DNA of 64,000 nucleotides from Yinghuangia soli (GCF_021502675.1 NZ_JAKFHA010000001.1:863566-927565), one strand, 5' to 3'. Shown: positions 1-8,906, counted from the first letter of the stretch. Made by a program: numbers and translations. The notes: generated by a model not told the origin, from the letters alone.

Positions 1-85
1 CCCCCCCCCGCATCGTCCTCTTCGTGCGGTGGGGGGGACCCCCCCGGGGGGGGGGGGCGGCCGCCCCCCCCCCCGGACTCCCCCT
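1..85. repeat. G/C homopolymer tract at window start
   Basis: This stretch is almost pure runs of C and G that fold back on themselves. It has no coding character. It resembles the tract at 62441-62559. Either it is a real GC hairpin that was poorly resolved, or an assembly artefact; its exact length should not be trusted. Confidence 0.7.
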
Positions 86-127
86 CGGCTCCCCGGCCCC
101 GGGCTCGTCCCGGACTTCTCCCGCCGC

Positions 128-634
128 CTACTGCGCGGCCGGCCACAGCGAGAAGGCGAGCCGCAGGGCCACGCACAGCGCGGGGAGCGCGGCCAGCCAG
201 CCCCACGCCGCGATCCGGCGCGCCCGGCGGCCGCCCGCCAGGATCCCGACGGTGCCCGCGATGCCGACCGCCACGCCGCCCAGCATGGGGATCGCGACGG
301 CCACGCGCTGGCCGTCCGCCGTGCACATCAGGCCGCGGCCGTCGTCCCCGCATTGGCCGGCGAGCAGGACCATGGCCGGGACCGCCACGACGAAGAAGAT
401 CGTGACCAGCCACATCACGCCCAGCACCGCGGACACCACGATCGGCCGTCCGGCGGCTCGGCCTTGCGGCACTTCGTACAGGGTGCCGTCCTCGGCCTGC
501 ACGTATTCGACGGCGAACTCCCGGCCGAGAATGCCCTCGAGGTCCGGGCCGGTGGCGAACTCGCCCTGGTAGCGCCACGGTTCCCGGTGCACCGAGGATG
601 CCGAATGCCGTGCCCTGGGCTCCCGGTTCGTCAT
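128..634 (-). CDS. small multi-pass membrane protein, unknown function
   Basis: A 168-residue protein I do not recognise as a named family. The first 60 residues are polar and contain EPWRYQGEF. The rest holds three to four hydrophobic segments: one after GRPIVVSAVLGVMWLVTIFF, one around VAIPMLGGVAVGIAG, and one at the C-terminus. A short acidic loop with two Cys (CGDDGRGLMC) lies between the first two. The ATG at 634 is chosen because upstream codons lack coding character; its ribosome site is weak. It lies 70 bp downstream of the aldolase gene on the same strand and could share its transcript. Nothing indicates a substrate or partner. Confidence 0.6.
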   Translation of the reverse strand: MTNREPRARHSASSVHREPWRYQGEFATGPDLEGILGREFAVEYVQAEDGTLYEVPQGRAAGRPIVVSAVLGVMWLVTIFFVVAVPAMVLLAGQCGDDGRGLMCTADGQRVAVAIPMLGGVAVGIAGTVGILAGGRRARRIAAWGWLAALPALCVALRLAFSLWPAAQ

Positions 635-704
635 GCGTCCATCGTCGGCGGGTCCTGCGGGGCGCGCGTCCGTACGCGTACTCAGTCCGGTACGCGTCCG
701 GTGC

Positions 705-1394
705 TCAGTAGCGCATGCGCAGCTCGACGTCCGCCAGTTCGCCGTCGTCGAGGATCCGCGGCTCGCCCATGCCGCAGGCCCGCACATAGACCTCGCACAG
801 CCACTCGAGGATGCGGGTGCGCTCGAAGGCCTCGTCGAGGTCCAGGCCGAGCGTCACGCTGCCGTGGTTGGCGAGCAGGGCGCCCTGCCGGCCGCCGGCC
901 AGCGCGGCCTGCACGTTGCGGGCCAACTCGGGTGTGCCGTATGTCGCGTACTCGGCCACCCGCACGTCGCGGCCGCCGAACAGCAGGACGTTGTAGTGGA
1001 TCGCGGGCAGCACCGTGCGCGTGGTGGCCACGACCGCGCCGAAGACCGCGTGCGTGTGGACGATGGCCCGAGCGTCCTCTGCCGCGGCGTACAGCGCGAG
1101 GTGCATGGGCGTCTCGGACGACGGTGCGAGTGCGCCCTCGACCACCTCGCCTGACAGGTCGACTACCGGGCAGTCCTCGGGCGCCATGCGGTCCAGCGGT
1201 ACGCCGGACGGGGTGACCGCGACCAGGCCGCCGTCCCGCACGCTCAGGTTGCCGGAGCTGCCGACCACGAAGCCCTGGCCGACCGCGCGGCGCCCGTATT
1301 CGCACAGCGCAGTACGCGCGTCCCGCATCAGCACGGCGGTCTCCCTCGGTGTCTCGGCCGGCGTCGTCTCCGTCGGCTTCGTCTCGGCCGGCAT
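705..1394 (-). CDS. class II aldolase/adducin family protein
   Basis: This is a 229-residue class II aldolase-fold protein, the family of L-fuculose-phosphate aldolase and methylthioribulose-phosphate dehydratase. These are zinc enzymes acting on phosphorylated sugars or related aldols. Visible family features are GSSGNLSVR (phosphate loop), PSSETPMHLALY with the catalytic acid, HTHAVF with two zinc His, and LLANHG. The first 20 residues are a Pro/Glu/Thr-rich repeat. A GTG at 1334 has a better-placed GGGAG and would give about 209 residues, nearer the family length, so the true start may be there. Substrate cannot be told from sequence; the neighbouring BCCT transporter gives no metabolic hint. 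Confidence 0.8.
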   Translation of the reverse strand: MPAETKPTETTPAETPRETAVLMRDARTALCEYGRRAVGQGFVVGSSGNLSVRDGGLVAVTPSGVPLDRMAPEDCPVVDLSGEVVEGALAPSSETPMHLALYAAAEDARAIVHTHAVFGAVVATTRTVLPAIHYNVLLFGGRDVRVAEYATYGTPELARNVQAALAGGRQGALLANHGSVTLGLDLDEAFERTRILEWLCEVYVRACGMGEPRILDDGELADVELRMRY

Positions 1395-1455
1395 CCGATC
1401 ATGCCGTGCCCGGTCGCGCGGCCCGCACCGGGTGCCGCACGGCTGCCGGACCGGC

Positions 1456-3114
1456 TCAGATACCGCCGTGCCGGCGGTCGTAGGTCTCCGTGTCGGCCTC
1501 CTCGCCGACCGTGGCGCGCACCGCGGCCTGCAGGCCGCGCGGCCGGGACGTGCGCGGCCGGTGCGCGGCGGCCGGGTCCTCGCGCAGTTCCTTCACCAGC
1601 GCCACGCACAGCGCGAGCATGACCACCACGAACGGCAGCGCGACCAGGATGGTGGCCTGCTGCAGGCTCTTCAGGCCGCCGGCCAGCAGCAGCACCGAGG
1701 CCACCGCGCCGATCAGCACGCCCCACGCCACCACGATCCAGGACGGCGGCTTGAGCGCGCCGCGGCTGGTCAGCGAACCGAGCACGAGCGAGGCGGAGTC
1801 GGCGCCGGTCACGAAGTAGAGCGCGACCAGCAGCATCGCGACGAGTGCGCTGACGCCGTACAGCGGCAGGTGGTCGAGCATCGCGAACAGGGCGTTCTCG
1901 GCGCCCTTCGCGGTCTCCGCGACCAGGTCGGCGTCGCCGGTCTGCTGCATGCGCAGCGCACTGCCGCCCATGACCGCGAACCACACCGTGCTGGCGCCGC
2001 TGGGCACCAGGAGGACGCCGATGAGGAACTCCCGCACGGTGCGGCCGCGCGAGATGCGGGCGATGAAGGTGCCGACGAACGGCGCCCAGGACAGCCACCA
2101 CGCCCAGTAGAAGATGGTCCACGCGGCCAGCCACTCGGTGCCGACGAAGGCTCCGGTGCGGGTGGACATGGTCATGAGGTTCTGGAAGTAGTTGCCCACC
2201 GACGCGGGCAGGACGCCGAGGACGTAGACGGTCGGGCCGACCACGAAGACGAACACCATCAGGGCCACCGCGAGCACCACGTTGGCGGTGCTCAGCCATT
2301 TGACGCCGCGGTGGATGCCGCTGAACGCGGAGACCACGAAGGCTGCGGTCAGCGCGCAGATGATGACGACTTCGAGGCTCTCGGAGTCCTTGACGTCCAT
2401 GGTCAGGTTGAGGCCCTTGGCCACCTGCAGCGCGCCCAGGCCCAGCGAGGTCGCCGAGCCGAACACGGTGGCGAAGATGGCCAGCAGGTCGATCGCCCGG
2501 CCCCAGCCGCCGTCCGCGCGCTCCGCGCCGAGCAGCGGCACGAACGCCGAACTGACCCGGTTGCCGCGGCCCTTGCGGAACGTCGCGTACGCCAGCGCGA
2601 GGCCGGCCACCGCGTAGATCGCCCACGGGTGCAGGGTCCAGTGGAAGAGCGTGTACTGCATCGCGGCGCCGGCCGCGCCGCCCGTGCCGGGTTCCGCCCC
2701 GGAGCCGGGCGGCGGGGCCGCGTAGTGCTGGATGGGCTCGGCCACCGCGTAGAACATCAGGCCGATGCCCATGCCCGCGCTGAACATCATGGCCACCCAG
2801 GCCAGCGTGCTGAACTCCGGATCCTCCTCGTCGCGGCCCAGCCGGATCCGGCCGAACCGGCTCAGCGCGAGGTAGACGGCGAGCAGCAGGAAGACGTCCG
2901 CGGCCACCACGAACAGCCAGCCGAAGGTGGAGATGGCCCAGTCCAGGCCCTTGCCCGCGGCGGTCTCCAGGGAGTCCTGGGCCAGCACGCCCCACATGAC
3001 CACCGCGAGGACGGCGGTGAAGCCGATGCCCGCCACGACCGGGTCCACGACGCCGCGGCCGCCCGGTCCGCCGGGGGGATCGCGCCGCTCCGCGCCGTCG
3101 TTCGTGAGTGCCAC
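1456..3114 (-). CDS. BCCT family osmolyte transporter (betaine/choline/carnitine type)
   Basis: A 552-residue secondary transporter of the betaine-choline-carnitine family, which imports trimethylammonium osmolytes or related compounds with sodium or protons. About twelve membrane segments are visible. Family hallmarks include MFSAGMGIGLMFYAVAEP, HWTLHPWAIYAVAGLALAY, and the aromatic substrate-box segment FYWAWWLSWAPFVGTF. The start is GTG at 3114 with GAGG just upstream. It is transcribed alone: the gene upstream ends at 3281, and between them lies a 13-bp perfect inverted repeat (3193-3225) that could be an operator. A role in osmoprotection fits the family; the exact substrate is unknown. 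Confidence 0.93.
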   Translation of the reverse strand: MALTNDGAERRDPPGGPGGRGVVDPVVAGIGFTAVLAVVMWGVLAQDSLETAAGKGLDWAISTFGWLFVVAADVFLLLAVYLALSRFGRIRLGRDEEDPEFSTLAWVAMMFSAGMGIGLMFYAVAEPIQHYAAPPPGSGAEPGTGGAAGAAMQYTLFHWTLHPWAIYAVAGLALAYATFRKGRGNRVSSAFVPLLGAERADGGWGRAIDLLAIFATVFGSATSLGLGALQVAKGLNLTMDVKDSESLEVVIICALTAAFVVSAFSGIHRGVKWLSTANVVLAVALMVFVFVVGPTVYVLGVLPASVGNYFQNLMTMSTRTGAFVGTEWLAAWTIFYWAWWLSWAPFVGTFIARISRGRTVREFLIGVLLVPSGASTVWFAVMGGSALRMQQTGDADLVAETAKGAENALFAMLDHLPLYGVSALVAMLLVALYFVTGADSASLVLGSLTSRGALKPPSWIVVAWGVLIGAVASVLLLAGGLKSLQQATILVALPFVVVMLALCVALVKELREDPAAAHRPRTSRPRGLQAAVRATVGEEADTETYDRRHGGI

Positions 3115-3192
3115 AGGACCTCGCCATCCCCTTCGGGGGCGGCGTGCGCGGTGCCGGGGCCGGCCGCGGAGCCGCCCGGGCGGACCGTTCGG

Positions 3193-3225
3193 CTATTGCC
3201 GCAAACAGGATATTTGCGGCAATAG
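3193..3225. promoter_or_regulatory. 13-bp perfect inverted repeat upstream of BCCT gene
   Basis: Arms CTATTGCCGCAAA and TTTGCGGCAATAG flank the 7-nt spacer CAGGATA. Arm centres are 20 bp apart, about two helical turns. It is AT-richer than its surroundings and lies 79 bp upstream of the BCCT start and 56 bp past the ABC ATPase stop. There is no T-run, so an operator is more likely than a terminator. Confidence 0.6.
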
Positions 3226-3280
3226 TCCGCCCGTCATCGTAGGGAACCCGGCCCGGCGGCCCGCGGGGGCGCGCCGGGGC

Positions 3281-4303
3281 TCAGGGGCTTTGTGCGTACA
3301 GGCGCGCGACCACCTCCTCGATGTCCGGCTCCTGCACCGCGACGTCGCGCAGCCCGCCGAGCTGCGCGAGCCGGCCGATCAGGCCGCCCGCCGGGACGCC
3401 GTCGAGAGCGAACACCACCCGGTGCCCGTCGTCCTCGACGCGTTCGACCTTGGCCCCGGGCACGTGCGGCAGCTCGTCGTACGGCCGGTCCAGGTCGGCC
3501 ACCACGCGGCGGCGCGAGCCGTAGCGGTCGTGCAGCGCGGCCAGCGTCCCGTCGTGCACCACGCGCCCGTGGTCGACCACCACCAGCCGGGGGCACAGGC
3601 GTTCGATGTCGGCGAGGTCGTGGGTGGTGAGCACGATGGTGACGTCGCCGCGCGCGCCCAGCTCGGCCAGGAACGAGCGCAGCGCCTGCTTGCTGACCAC
3701 GTCGAGGCCGATGGTCGGCTCGTCCAGGAACAGCACGCCGGGGCCGTGCAGCAGCGCCGCGGTGATCTCGCCGCGCATGCGCTGGCCCAGGGACAGCTGC
3801 CGGACCGGGGTGTCCCAGAAGGCGCCCAGGTCGAGCAGCTCCCGGCAGGCCGCGAGGCGCCGGGCGTGCTCGGCCTCGGGGACCGCGTAGACGTACCGGA
3901 GCAGCCGGAACGACTCGTGCAGCGGGAGGTCCCACCACAGTTGCGAGCGCTGCCCGAAGACCACGCCGACCCGGCGGGCCAGCTGCTTGCGCCGGGGCAC
4001 CGGTTCGAGGCCGCACACCCGCAACTCCCCGCCGCTGGGCGCGAGTACGCCGGTCATCATCTTGAGCGTGGTCGACTTGCCGGCGCCGTTGGGGCCGATG
4101 TAGCCGATGGTCTCGCCGTGGCCGACCGCGAGGTCGACGCCGGCCACCGCGGCCACGGTGTGCGAGGTGCGGCGCACCCGGCCGGCGCGGCGCTTGACGG
4201 TGAACTCCTTGCGCAGTCCGGCCGCCGAGATGGCCGGCGCGCCGGCCGCCGGTCCCGCGGCGCGCGCGGTGGCGGAGGGGCTGGGGAACGATGCTGCATT
4301 CAT
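3281..4303 (-). CDS. ABC exporter ATP-binding protein
   Basis: A 340-residue ABC ATPase that powers the two ABC-2 permeases encoded immediately upstream. It shows Walker A GPNGAGKST, signature LSLGQRMRGE, Walker B GVLFLDEPTIGLD and the switch His in LTTHD. The segment WWDLPLHESFRLLRYVY in the helical domain is typical of ATPases paired with DUF990-type permeases. A C-terminal domain of about 90 residues follows. The ATG at 4303 overlaps the permease stop by 4 bp (ATGA), indicating translational coupling. About 35 Ala/Pro-rich residues precede the ABC domain. The exported substrate is unknown; drug or lipid export is possible. Confidence 0.92.
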   Translation of the reverse strand: MNAASFPSPSATARAAGPAAGAPAISAAGLRKEFTVKRRAGRVRRTSHTVAAVAGVDLAVGHGETIGYIGPNGAGKSTTLKMMTGVLAPSGGELRVCGLEPVPRRKQLARRVGVVFGQRSQLWWDLPLHESFRLLRYVYAVPEAEHARRLAACRELLDLGAFWDTPVRQLSLGQRMRGEITAALLHGPGVLFLDEPTIGLDVVSKQALRSFLAELGARGDVTIVLTTHDLADIERLCPRLVVVDHGRVVHDGTLAALHDRYGSRRRVVADLDRPYDELPHVPGAKVERVEDDGHRVVFALDGVPAGGLIGRLAQLGGLRDVAVQEPDIEEVVARLYAQSP

Positions 4304-5094
4304 GATCCGGTACTCCTGTAATGGCGGACGCCGGTACGCCACATCAGCACGGCGCCGACCCACGCCGCGGCGGCGGCGAGCGGCGTGCACCAGGCCACCC
4401 ATGCGGGCGTACCGAGCGGGTCCGGGCGGCCGAGCAGGGCGAGTGCGGGCTGGTAGCCGGCGAAGCCGTAGCCGAAGAGGACGCGCATCCAGGCCGGGTA
4501 GATGGTCTGCGGGTAGGTGCCGAACGTGCGTCCGCCGTAGGTGAAGGCGTTGGCGAACTCCCCCGAGTCGATCCAGAAGAACGCGACCGTGGCGCCGGCC
4601 ACGAAGGCCGCCGCGAACAGTGCGCCGGCCGCGACCGGTGCGGTGACCGCGAGCAGGGCGCGGGCCGGCGTCCAGTCGATCCCGGCGTACACCAGGGCCG
4701 CGGCGTACAAGGCGAGGCCCTGCACGACACGCCCTGCCTTGCGCAGCGGGAAGTCCCCGGCCAGCAACTGGCCGAGGGGGCTGAGCGGGCGGACCAGAAC
4801 AGTGTCCATGCGCCCGGTGCGGACGTATTCGGCGATCCGCTCGATGTTGCCGACCGCGAGATCGGCGATCTGGAAGGCGAATTCGCAGAGCGCCGCGATG
4901 AGCACCGCCTCGCGGACCGAGAAGCCGCCGAGCGAGGGGGTGACCCGGAACAGCACGAGGATCGCGAGGATCTCCAGCACGCTGACGCACGAGGTCAGCG
5001 CGGCGTCCATGGCGAACGAGGCGCGGTACTGGCTCTGGCTGCGGATCTGGGCGCGCACGAGTTCGCGGTACGCGCCGCGGGCAGGTTCAGCCAC
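4300..5094 (-). CDS. ABC-2 type permease, second of pair
   Basis: A 264-residue membrane subunit of the exporter with about six hydrophobic segments. It resembles the DUF990 / ABC-2 group, with an N-terminal RSQSQYRASFAMDAALTS coupling region and the family-typical block RTGRMDTVLVRPLSPLGQLL. I chose GTG at 5094: it overlaps the preceding permease gene by 8 bp and has GGTGG/CAGG upstream. The longer reading from 5139 would add 15 residues that duplicate coding space of the neighbour. It overlaps the ATPase gene by 4 bp at its end. Confidence 0.85.
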   Translation of the reverse strand: MAEPARGAYRELVRAQIRSQSQYRASFAMDAALTSCVSVLEILAILVLFRVTPSLGGFSVREAVLIAALCEFAFQIADLAVGNIERIAEYVRTGRMDTVLVRPLSPLGQLLAGDFPLRKAGRVVQGLALYAAALVYAGIDWTPARALLAVTAPVAAGALFAAAFVAGATVAFFWIDSGEFANAFTYGGRTFGTYPQTIYPAWMRVLFGYGFAGYQPALALLGRPDPLGTPAWVAWCTPLAAAAAWVGAVLMWRTGVRHYRSTGS

Positions 5095-6043
5095 CCTGCA
5101 CCACCAGGCGGGTGACGGCGCGGCGCTGGACGCGCGCACAGGCCTGGAAGAGGAGCGCGGCCCAGGCGATCTGCAGCAGCACGGTGGCCGCCGCGACCCC
5201 GGAGGACGTGCGTTCCACCGCGATGTCCAGCGGCACCTGGAAGACGCTCGGGAACGGCGTGGCGCACCAGACCAGCCACTGCGCCCACTCGGGCAGGAAG
5301 CGCAGCGGGAAGTACCCGCCGCACAGCGGTCCGAGGATCAGCATCCAGAACGAGATGGGTCCGCGGATGTCCAGCAGCCAGAAGCCGGACAGGTTGACCA
5401 GGTAGCGGCCCGCGAAGCTGACCAGCGTCGCGGCCGCCACCGATACCGCGAACATCGGGTAGGTGACGGCTCGTTGCGGCAGGTACATGCTGTAGAACAG
5501 CAGGCCGAACGCGAGGGGCGCGAGCAGCCGGGTGAGCACTGCGTACCCGGCGCGGCCGAGGTCGGCGGCGGCGTAGGCGGCCAGCGGGTCGACCGGCCGC
5601 AGCAGGTCGGCGGCGACGTCGCCGCTGCGGATGCGTTCGGCGAGTTCCTTCCAGGCCCAGATGCACACCACGCTGAGCAGGCCCTGGCCCACCCACACGT
5701 AGCTGACGAGCTGCGCGGTCGTGTAGCCGCCGGGGCGGCCGGACGCGCCGGCCACGTCGACGTACACGGCGCAGAGCATGATGCCGAAGACGATGTTGGT
5801 GAACACGCCGGCCACGGTGGCCTGGCGGTAGGTGGAGTGGCGGCGGAAGCCGGCCCCGGCGAGCGCGGCGAAGGCGCGAGCGGAGTCCCGGAACGGGATC
5901 GGCGCGGGGCGGGCATCAGGGGCGGAGCGGGTGTTCTTGTCGGATCCGGAGTCGGGTTCGGTGTCGGATCTGGTGTCGGACCCGAAGTCCGATCCGGACT
6001 CGGGTTCGGGACCTGGTCGCGGGCATGCGGCGGCAGACGGCAT
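5087..6043 (-). CDS. ABC-2 type permease with acidic repeat N-terminus
   Basis: A 318-residue membrane subunit, first gene of the three-gene exporter operon. Six or so membrane segments follow residue 75. The block RIRSGDVAADLLRPVDPLAAY matches RTGRMDTVLVRPLSPLG in its partner, so the two permeases are paralogous half-transporters. The first 45 residues are a degenerate Ser/Asp/Pro/Glu repeat (GSDFGSDTRSDTEPDSGSD) coded by an imperfect tandem DNA repeat at 5935-6010; this is unusual for the family and may not be translated if a downstream start near FRDSARAF is used. The 273 bp upstream (6044-6316) holds no gene I can support, and probably the promoter. Confidence 0.82.
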   Translation of the reverse strand: MPSAAACPRPGPEPESGSDFGSDTRSDTEPDSGSDKNTRSAPDARPAPIPFRDSARAFAALAGAGFRRHSTYRQATVAGVFTNIVFGIMLCAVYVDVAGASGRPGGYTTAQLVSYVWVGQGLLSVVCIWAWKELAERIRSGDVAADLLRPVDPLAAYAAADLGRAGYAVLTRLLAPLAFGLLFYSMYLPQRAVTYPMFAVSVAAATLVSFAGRYLVNLSGFWLLDIRGPISFWMLILGPLCGGYFPLRFLPEWAQWLVWCATPFPSVFQVPLDIAVERTSSGVAAATVLLQIAWAALLFQACARVQRRAVTRLVVQGG

Positions 6044-6316
6044 GACGAACTCCTCACGCGCCGGGCGCGCCGAAGCGCCCGACGCACGGCGTCAGTTGGG
6101 TCGGTCGCTCTTGGTTTCGCCACCGGGGTCCTGATGCGGCCTTCCGCCGCCGGACCCGCGCGTGGCACCCCGGGCAAGGCCGTACACGCTACCCGATGCA
6201 CTGCGCGAACCCCAGGCCGATTCACACGTCCGTGGCAGCGCGCGCCCGCGCGCGTCCGCGCGTCAAGGCGTACCGGGGTTCGGACGTCGGGGCGTTCAGG
6301 TGTCCGGACGCCTGGA

Positions 6317-7378
6317 TCAGGCCAGGTCGTCCGGGTGGGTGCCCTCCGGCCGCACGCCGAGTCCGGGGAAGTCGACGTAGCCGCCACTTGTCCACGACCG
6401 GACCCGCATCCCGGAGGCTGCGGTGATGTCCCAGGCCGCGAAGGCATCCAGCAGCAGCCCGCCGGCCCGGCGCCCGTGGTCCGCCCCCGGCCGCAGCCAC
6501 ACCTGGCGGGCCAGCCCCGGGATGCCGCCCAGTTCCAACCGGTCCTGCCCGATGCGCAGCTCGACGGTCCGGCTGGGGTGCGCGACATCCCCGATGACCA
6601 GCAGGATCGGCTCGATCCAGCCGACCAGCGGCAGGTCGGTCACCGCGGAGGCGAGCAGTTCGGGCAGCGCCGCGGCGAAGTCGTCCCAGTCGCTCGGGTC
6701 GGGCCCGAACGGCAGGAACAGCTCGGCCAGCGCCATGTCGGGGCGGCTCACGCACCAGTCGTACGGCAGCCCGCCGAGCCCGTGCGCGGCGGCGAACTCG
6801 CCCTGCTCGCGCGCCTCCCAGGCCATCGTGGGGAACAGGTCCATCGTCAGTGCGCCGCGCGCGTGGTCGCGGGCCAGCCGGAGCGTGATGGCCTTGCCCC
6901 GCCAGCGCAGCCACGCACCGGGGCCGCCGCGCCACGGCGCGGGACCGAGAGCGGCGGTGACCGCGGCCACCAACCGGGTGTGCGCGGCGTCGAGTTCGCG
7001 GTCCCGGTCGCGCGGGAACGCGGCCCCGGGCAGCCCCCACGACTCGCCCGACAACCCGGCCCCGAACCCGAGGCTGCGCCCCGGCCCCGACGGCGGCGGC
7101 AGATCCGGCCCCGGCGTGGGCACCGGGATGGGCACCTCGAAGCGCAGCACCGGGCTCGGCGCCGCACCGGCGTCCCCGTCCTCGGCAGGCTGCCAGCGGC
7201 ACAGCAGCCCGGGCACGCCGGGATCGAGTTCGAAGGTGTCGTGCGCCGCCGCGCGCCACGACAACGTGGCGACGACGCGCTCGAGGTCGTCGCGGGTCCA
7301 CGCGCGCCAGTCGGCGTCGCGGGCGGCCAGGAGTGTCCGGGTGAGAGTGTCGGCGGCAGGCATCACTGAAGCGGCCAT
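6317..7378 (-). CDS. hypothetical protein, 353 aa
   Basis: A soluble protein that I cannot place in a named family. It is rich in Trp, Asp and Pro and has no signal peptide or membrane segment. Ordered blocks are AARDADWRAWTRDDLERVVATLSW near the N-terminus, a proline-rich linker (PIPVPTPGPDLPPPSGPG) around residue 110, then a C-terminal domain with GKAITLRLARDHARGALTMD and FLPFGPDPSDWDDFAAALPE. The start is uncertain: ATG at 7378 or 7363, neither with a clear ribosome site. It lies 164 bp downstream of the methyltransferase gene on the same strand, so co-transcription is possible. Codon usage matches the chromosome. Confidence 0.6.
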   Translation of the reverse strand: MAASVMPAADTLTRTLLAARDADWRAWTRDDLERVVATLSWRAAAHDTFELDPGVPGLLCRWQPAEDGDAGAAPSPVLRFEVPIPVPTPGPDLPPPSGPGRSLGFGAGLSGESWGLPGAAFPRDRDRELDAAHTRLVAAVTAALGPAPWRGGPGAWLRWRGKAITLRLARDHARGALTMDLFPTMAWEAREQGEFAAAHGLGGLPYDWCVSRPDMALAELFLPFGPDPSDWDDFAAALPELLASAVTDLPLVGWIEPILLVIGDVAHPSRTVELRIGQDRLELGGIPGLARQVWLRPGADHGRRAGGLLLDAFAAWDITAASGMRVRSWTSGGYVDFPGLGVRPEGTHPDDLA

Positions 7379-7542
7379 ACGGGTGATGGTGACACCACAA
7401 CCGCCTTTTCGGCAGTCGCGCGTCCGAGCGAACCCGCAGCACGCCGCCATGAACCGAGCTCAGCCCGCCGTGTACCCAGACGAAATGCCCGGACCACCGC
7501 CGCCCAAGATGCCCCGAATTGCCGAGACGCTTCCCGCGACCA

Positions 7543-8676
7543 TCAGCCAATGGTCGCGGCCCAGTCGCCCCGCTCGAACGTCAAGGCACCATCGCGTTCG
7601 ACGGTCACCTCGGCTCCGTAGAGCTGGAAGTACCCGTACGTCAGCCAGGACTCACGCAACTCGTCGAGGACGTCCCAGAGCCGTTGCGGACCGGCCTGGT
7701 GGACGGTGGGCGCTTCGCGCTTGTAGCCCTGCGCGCGAGCCCAGGAGCCGTCGGGCGCGGTGATCCACGCCGTACGCCATCCATCGTCAGTGCGATGGAA
7801 CGAGTGCCACACACCTGGGACTTCGATCGCAAGGACGGCGCTGAGCTCCCACGACTCATGGATCTGGACGACCGGGTAGCGGCCGGTGGTGACGGTGTCG
7901 CCGTCGCCTGTCGAGACGACGGCGAAATCGGGGCCGGGGCGGGGCGGGTAGTCGTCGCCGGAGCGCGTCGTCATGAAGCTCCCGCGCTCCCACTCGACGC
8001 GGCCCCTGAGTCGCCCGTCCGGCAACTTGTCGGCGGTGACGATCACATGCAGGTCGGTCAGGGTGGTGACGAGCCGTCCTCCAGTGCGGAGAGCGGCGAC
8101 CCATGATGCGGGGATGCGCGGCACCGAGACCATGGAGATGATGCGGTCGTATGTGCCGGGGAGTTCACCGGTGGCGTCACAGGTCGTGACGGTGGGGTGC
8201 AGACCAAGCGAAGCGAGGCGTTCAGCAGCTGCCTTGGCCAGGTAGGGGTCGACGTCGATCGAGGTCACGCGATCGCCCCCGAACCGGTGCGCGAGCAGTC
8301 CGGCGGAGTATCCGGAGCCGGTTGCGAGATCGAGAATGTCGGCGCCGTCGTACAGACGTCCGAGGCGCAGCATGGTGAGGACGAGGCCCGGGAGCGTCGA
8401 CGACGACGTCGGGACGCCCTCGGGTGCGGCATCAGCCTCGGCGTGGTCGGCATGCAAAGGGCCGACCCGGGTGACGAGGGTCTGATCGCGGTACGCGGCG
8501 TCGAGCCACGCGTCGGAGTCGGCAGGGCCGTCCCTGAGGACGTACGAGCCGCCGGACCAGTCCCACCAGCGCGGCACGAACACATGCCGCGGGACCTGCT
8601 TGACCGATTCATGCCAGCGTGACGGGGAGTTCGCGACCTGGTGGGCGAGACGGTGCGCGGGGTTCTGCCAGTCCAT
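7543..8676 (-). CDS. isoaspartate-type (PCMT-like) methyltransferase, RiPP-maturase-like
   Basis: A 377-residue SAM-dependent O-methyltransferase of the protein-L-isoaspartate methyltransferase fold. The N-terminal VPRHVFVPRWW motif, the DATGSG-like SAM loop DLATGSGYSAGLLAHRFG, and the block TLVTRVGPLHADHA followed by PTSSSTLPGLVL are visible. A C-terminal domain of about 180 residues extends past the PCMT core. From memory this architecture and wording are closest to methyltransferases in ATP-grasp-modified peptide systems, with the FxLD lanthipeptide type next. No ATP-grasp ligase or lanthionine synthetase is in the window. The start is ATG at 8676 with a textbook AGGAGG 4 nt upstream. It sits 67 bp after a 35-aa proline-rich peptide gene, a possible substrate (inference). 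Confidence 0.82.
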   Translation of the reverse strand: MDWQNPAHRLAHQVANSPSRWHESVKQVPRHVFVPRWWDWSGGSYVLRDGPADSDAWLDAAYRDQTLVTRVGPLHADHAEADAAPEGVPTSSSTLPGLVLTMLRLGRLYDGADILDLATGSGYSAGLLAHRFGGDRVTSIDVDPYLAKAAAERLASLGLHPTVTTCDATGELPGTYDRIISMVSVPRIPASWVAALRTGGRLVTTLTDLHVIVTADKLPDGRLRGRVEWERGSFMTTRSGDDYPPRPGPDFAVVSTGDGDTVTTGRYPVVQIHESWELSAVLAIEVPGVWHSFHRTDDGWRTAWITAPDGSWARAQGYKREAPTVHQAGPQRLWDVLDELRESWLTYGYFQLYGAEVTVERDGALTFERGDWAATIG

Positions 8677-8743
8677 AGGTCCTCCTGCAGGAATCGAGGC
8701 CGGAGGCAACTTGTCCCCGGCCCCGTGGTCGTGGTGGCGGGCC

Positions 8744-8851
8744 TCAGTCCGGACGGCGGTGCGTCCCGGGACCTGCGGGCGGGCCGCTGTCCCGCTCGGG
8801 GCGCCCGGGTGGTTGCGAAGGCGGTTGCGGCGGGTTCGGCTGACCGGTCAT
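8744..8851 (-). CDS. 35-aa proline-rich peptide, candidate modified-peptide precursor
   Basis: A 35-residue ORF with 12 prolines (PNPPQPPSQPPGRP near the start) and two Asp, one in RDSG and one as the final residue. An AGG-containing ribosome site (AAAGGTAGGGATGAC) stands directly before its ATG, which is why I call it a gene. It has no leader/core layout I recognise and no Cys. It lies between the 72-aa gene and the PCMT-like methyltransferase gene on the same strand, 55 and 67 bp from them. A role as methyltransferase substrate is inference; it could instead be a short regulatory peptide or spurious. Confidence 0.5.
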   Translation of the reverse strand: MTGQPNPPQPPSQPPGRPERDSGPPAGPGTHRRPD

Positions 8852-8906
8852 GTCATCCCTACCTTTCTCGATGGTGCCCCGGTGCGATTCTGCGCCGGGC
8901 CTCGGG

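Noticed and set aside
1015-3225. Long rightward ORF of 736 codons opposite the BCCT and aldolase genes
   Set aside because: It mirrors the codon bias of the true genes on the other strand; its His/Asp/Gly/Arg-rich composition is typical of GC-rich shadow frames.
8744-8851. Lanthipeptide or FxLD-type precursor reading of the proline-rich peptide
   Set aside because: It has no Cys, no FxLD motif and no leader cleavage signature, so only a generic candidate-substrate call is made.
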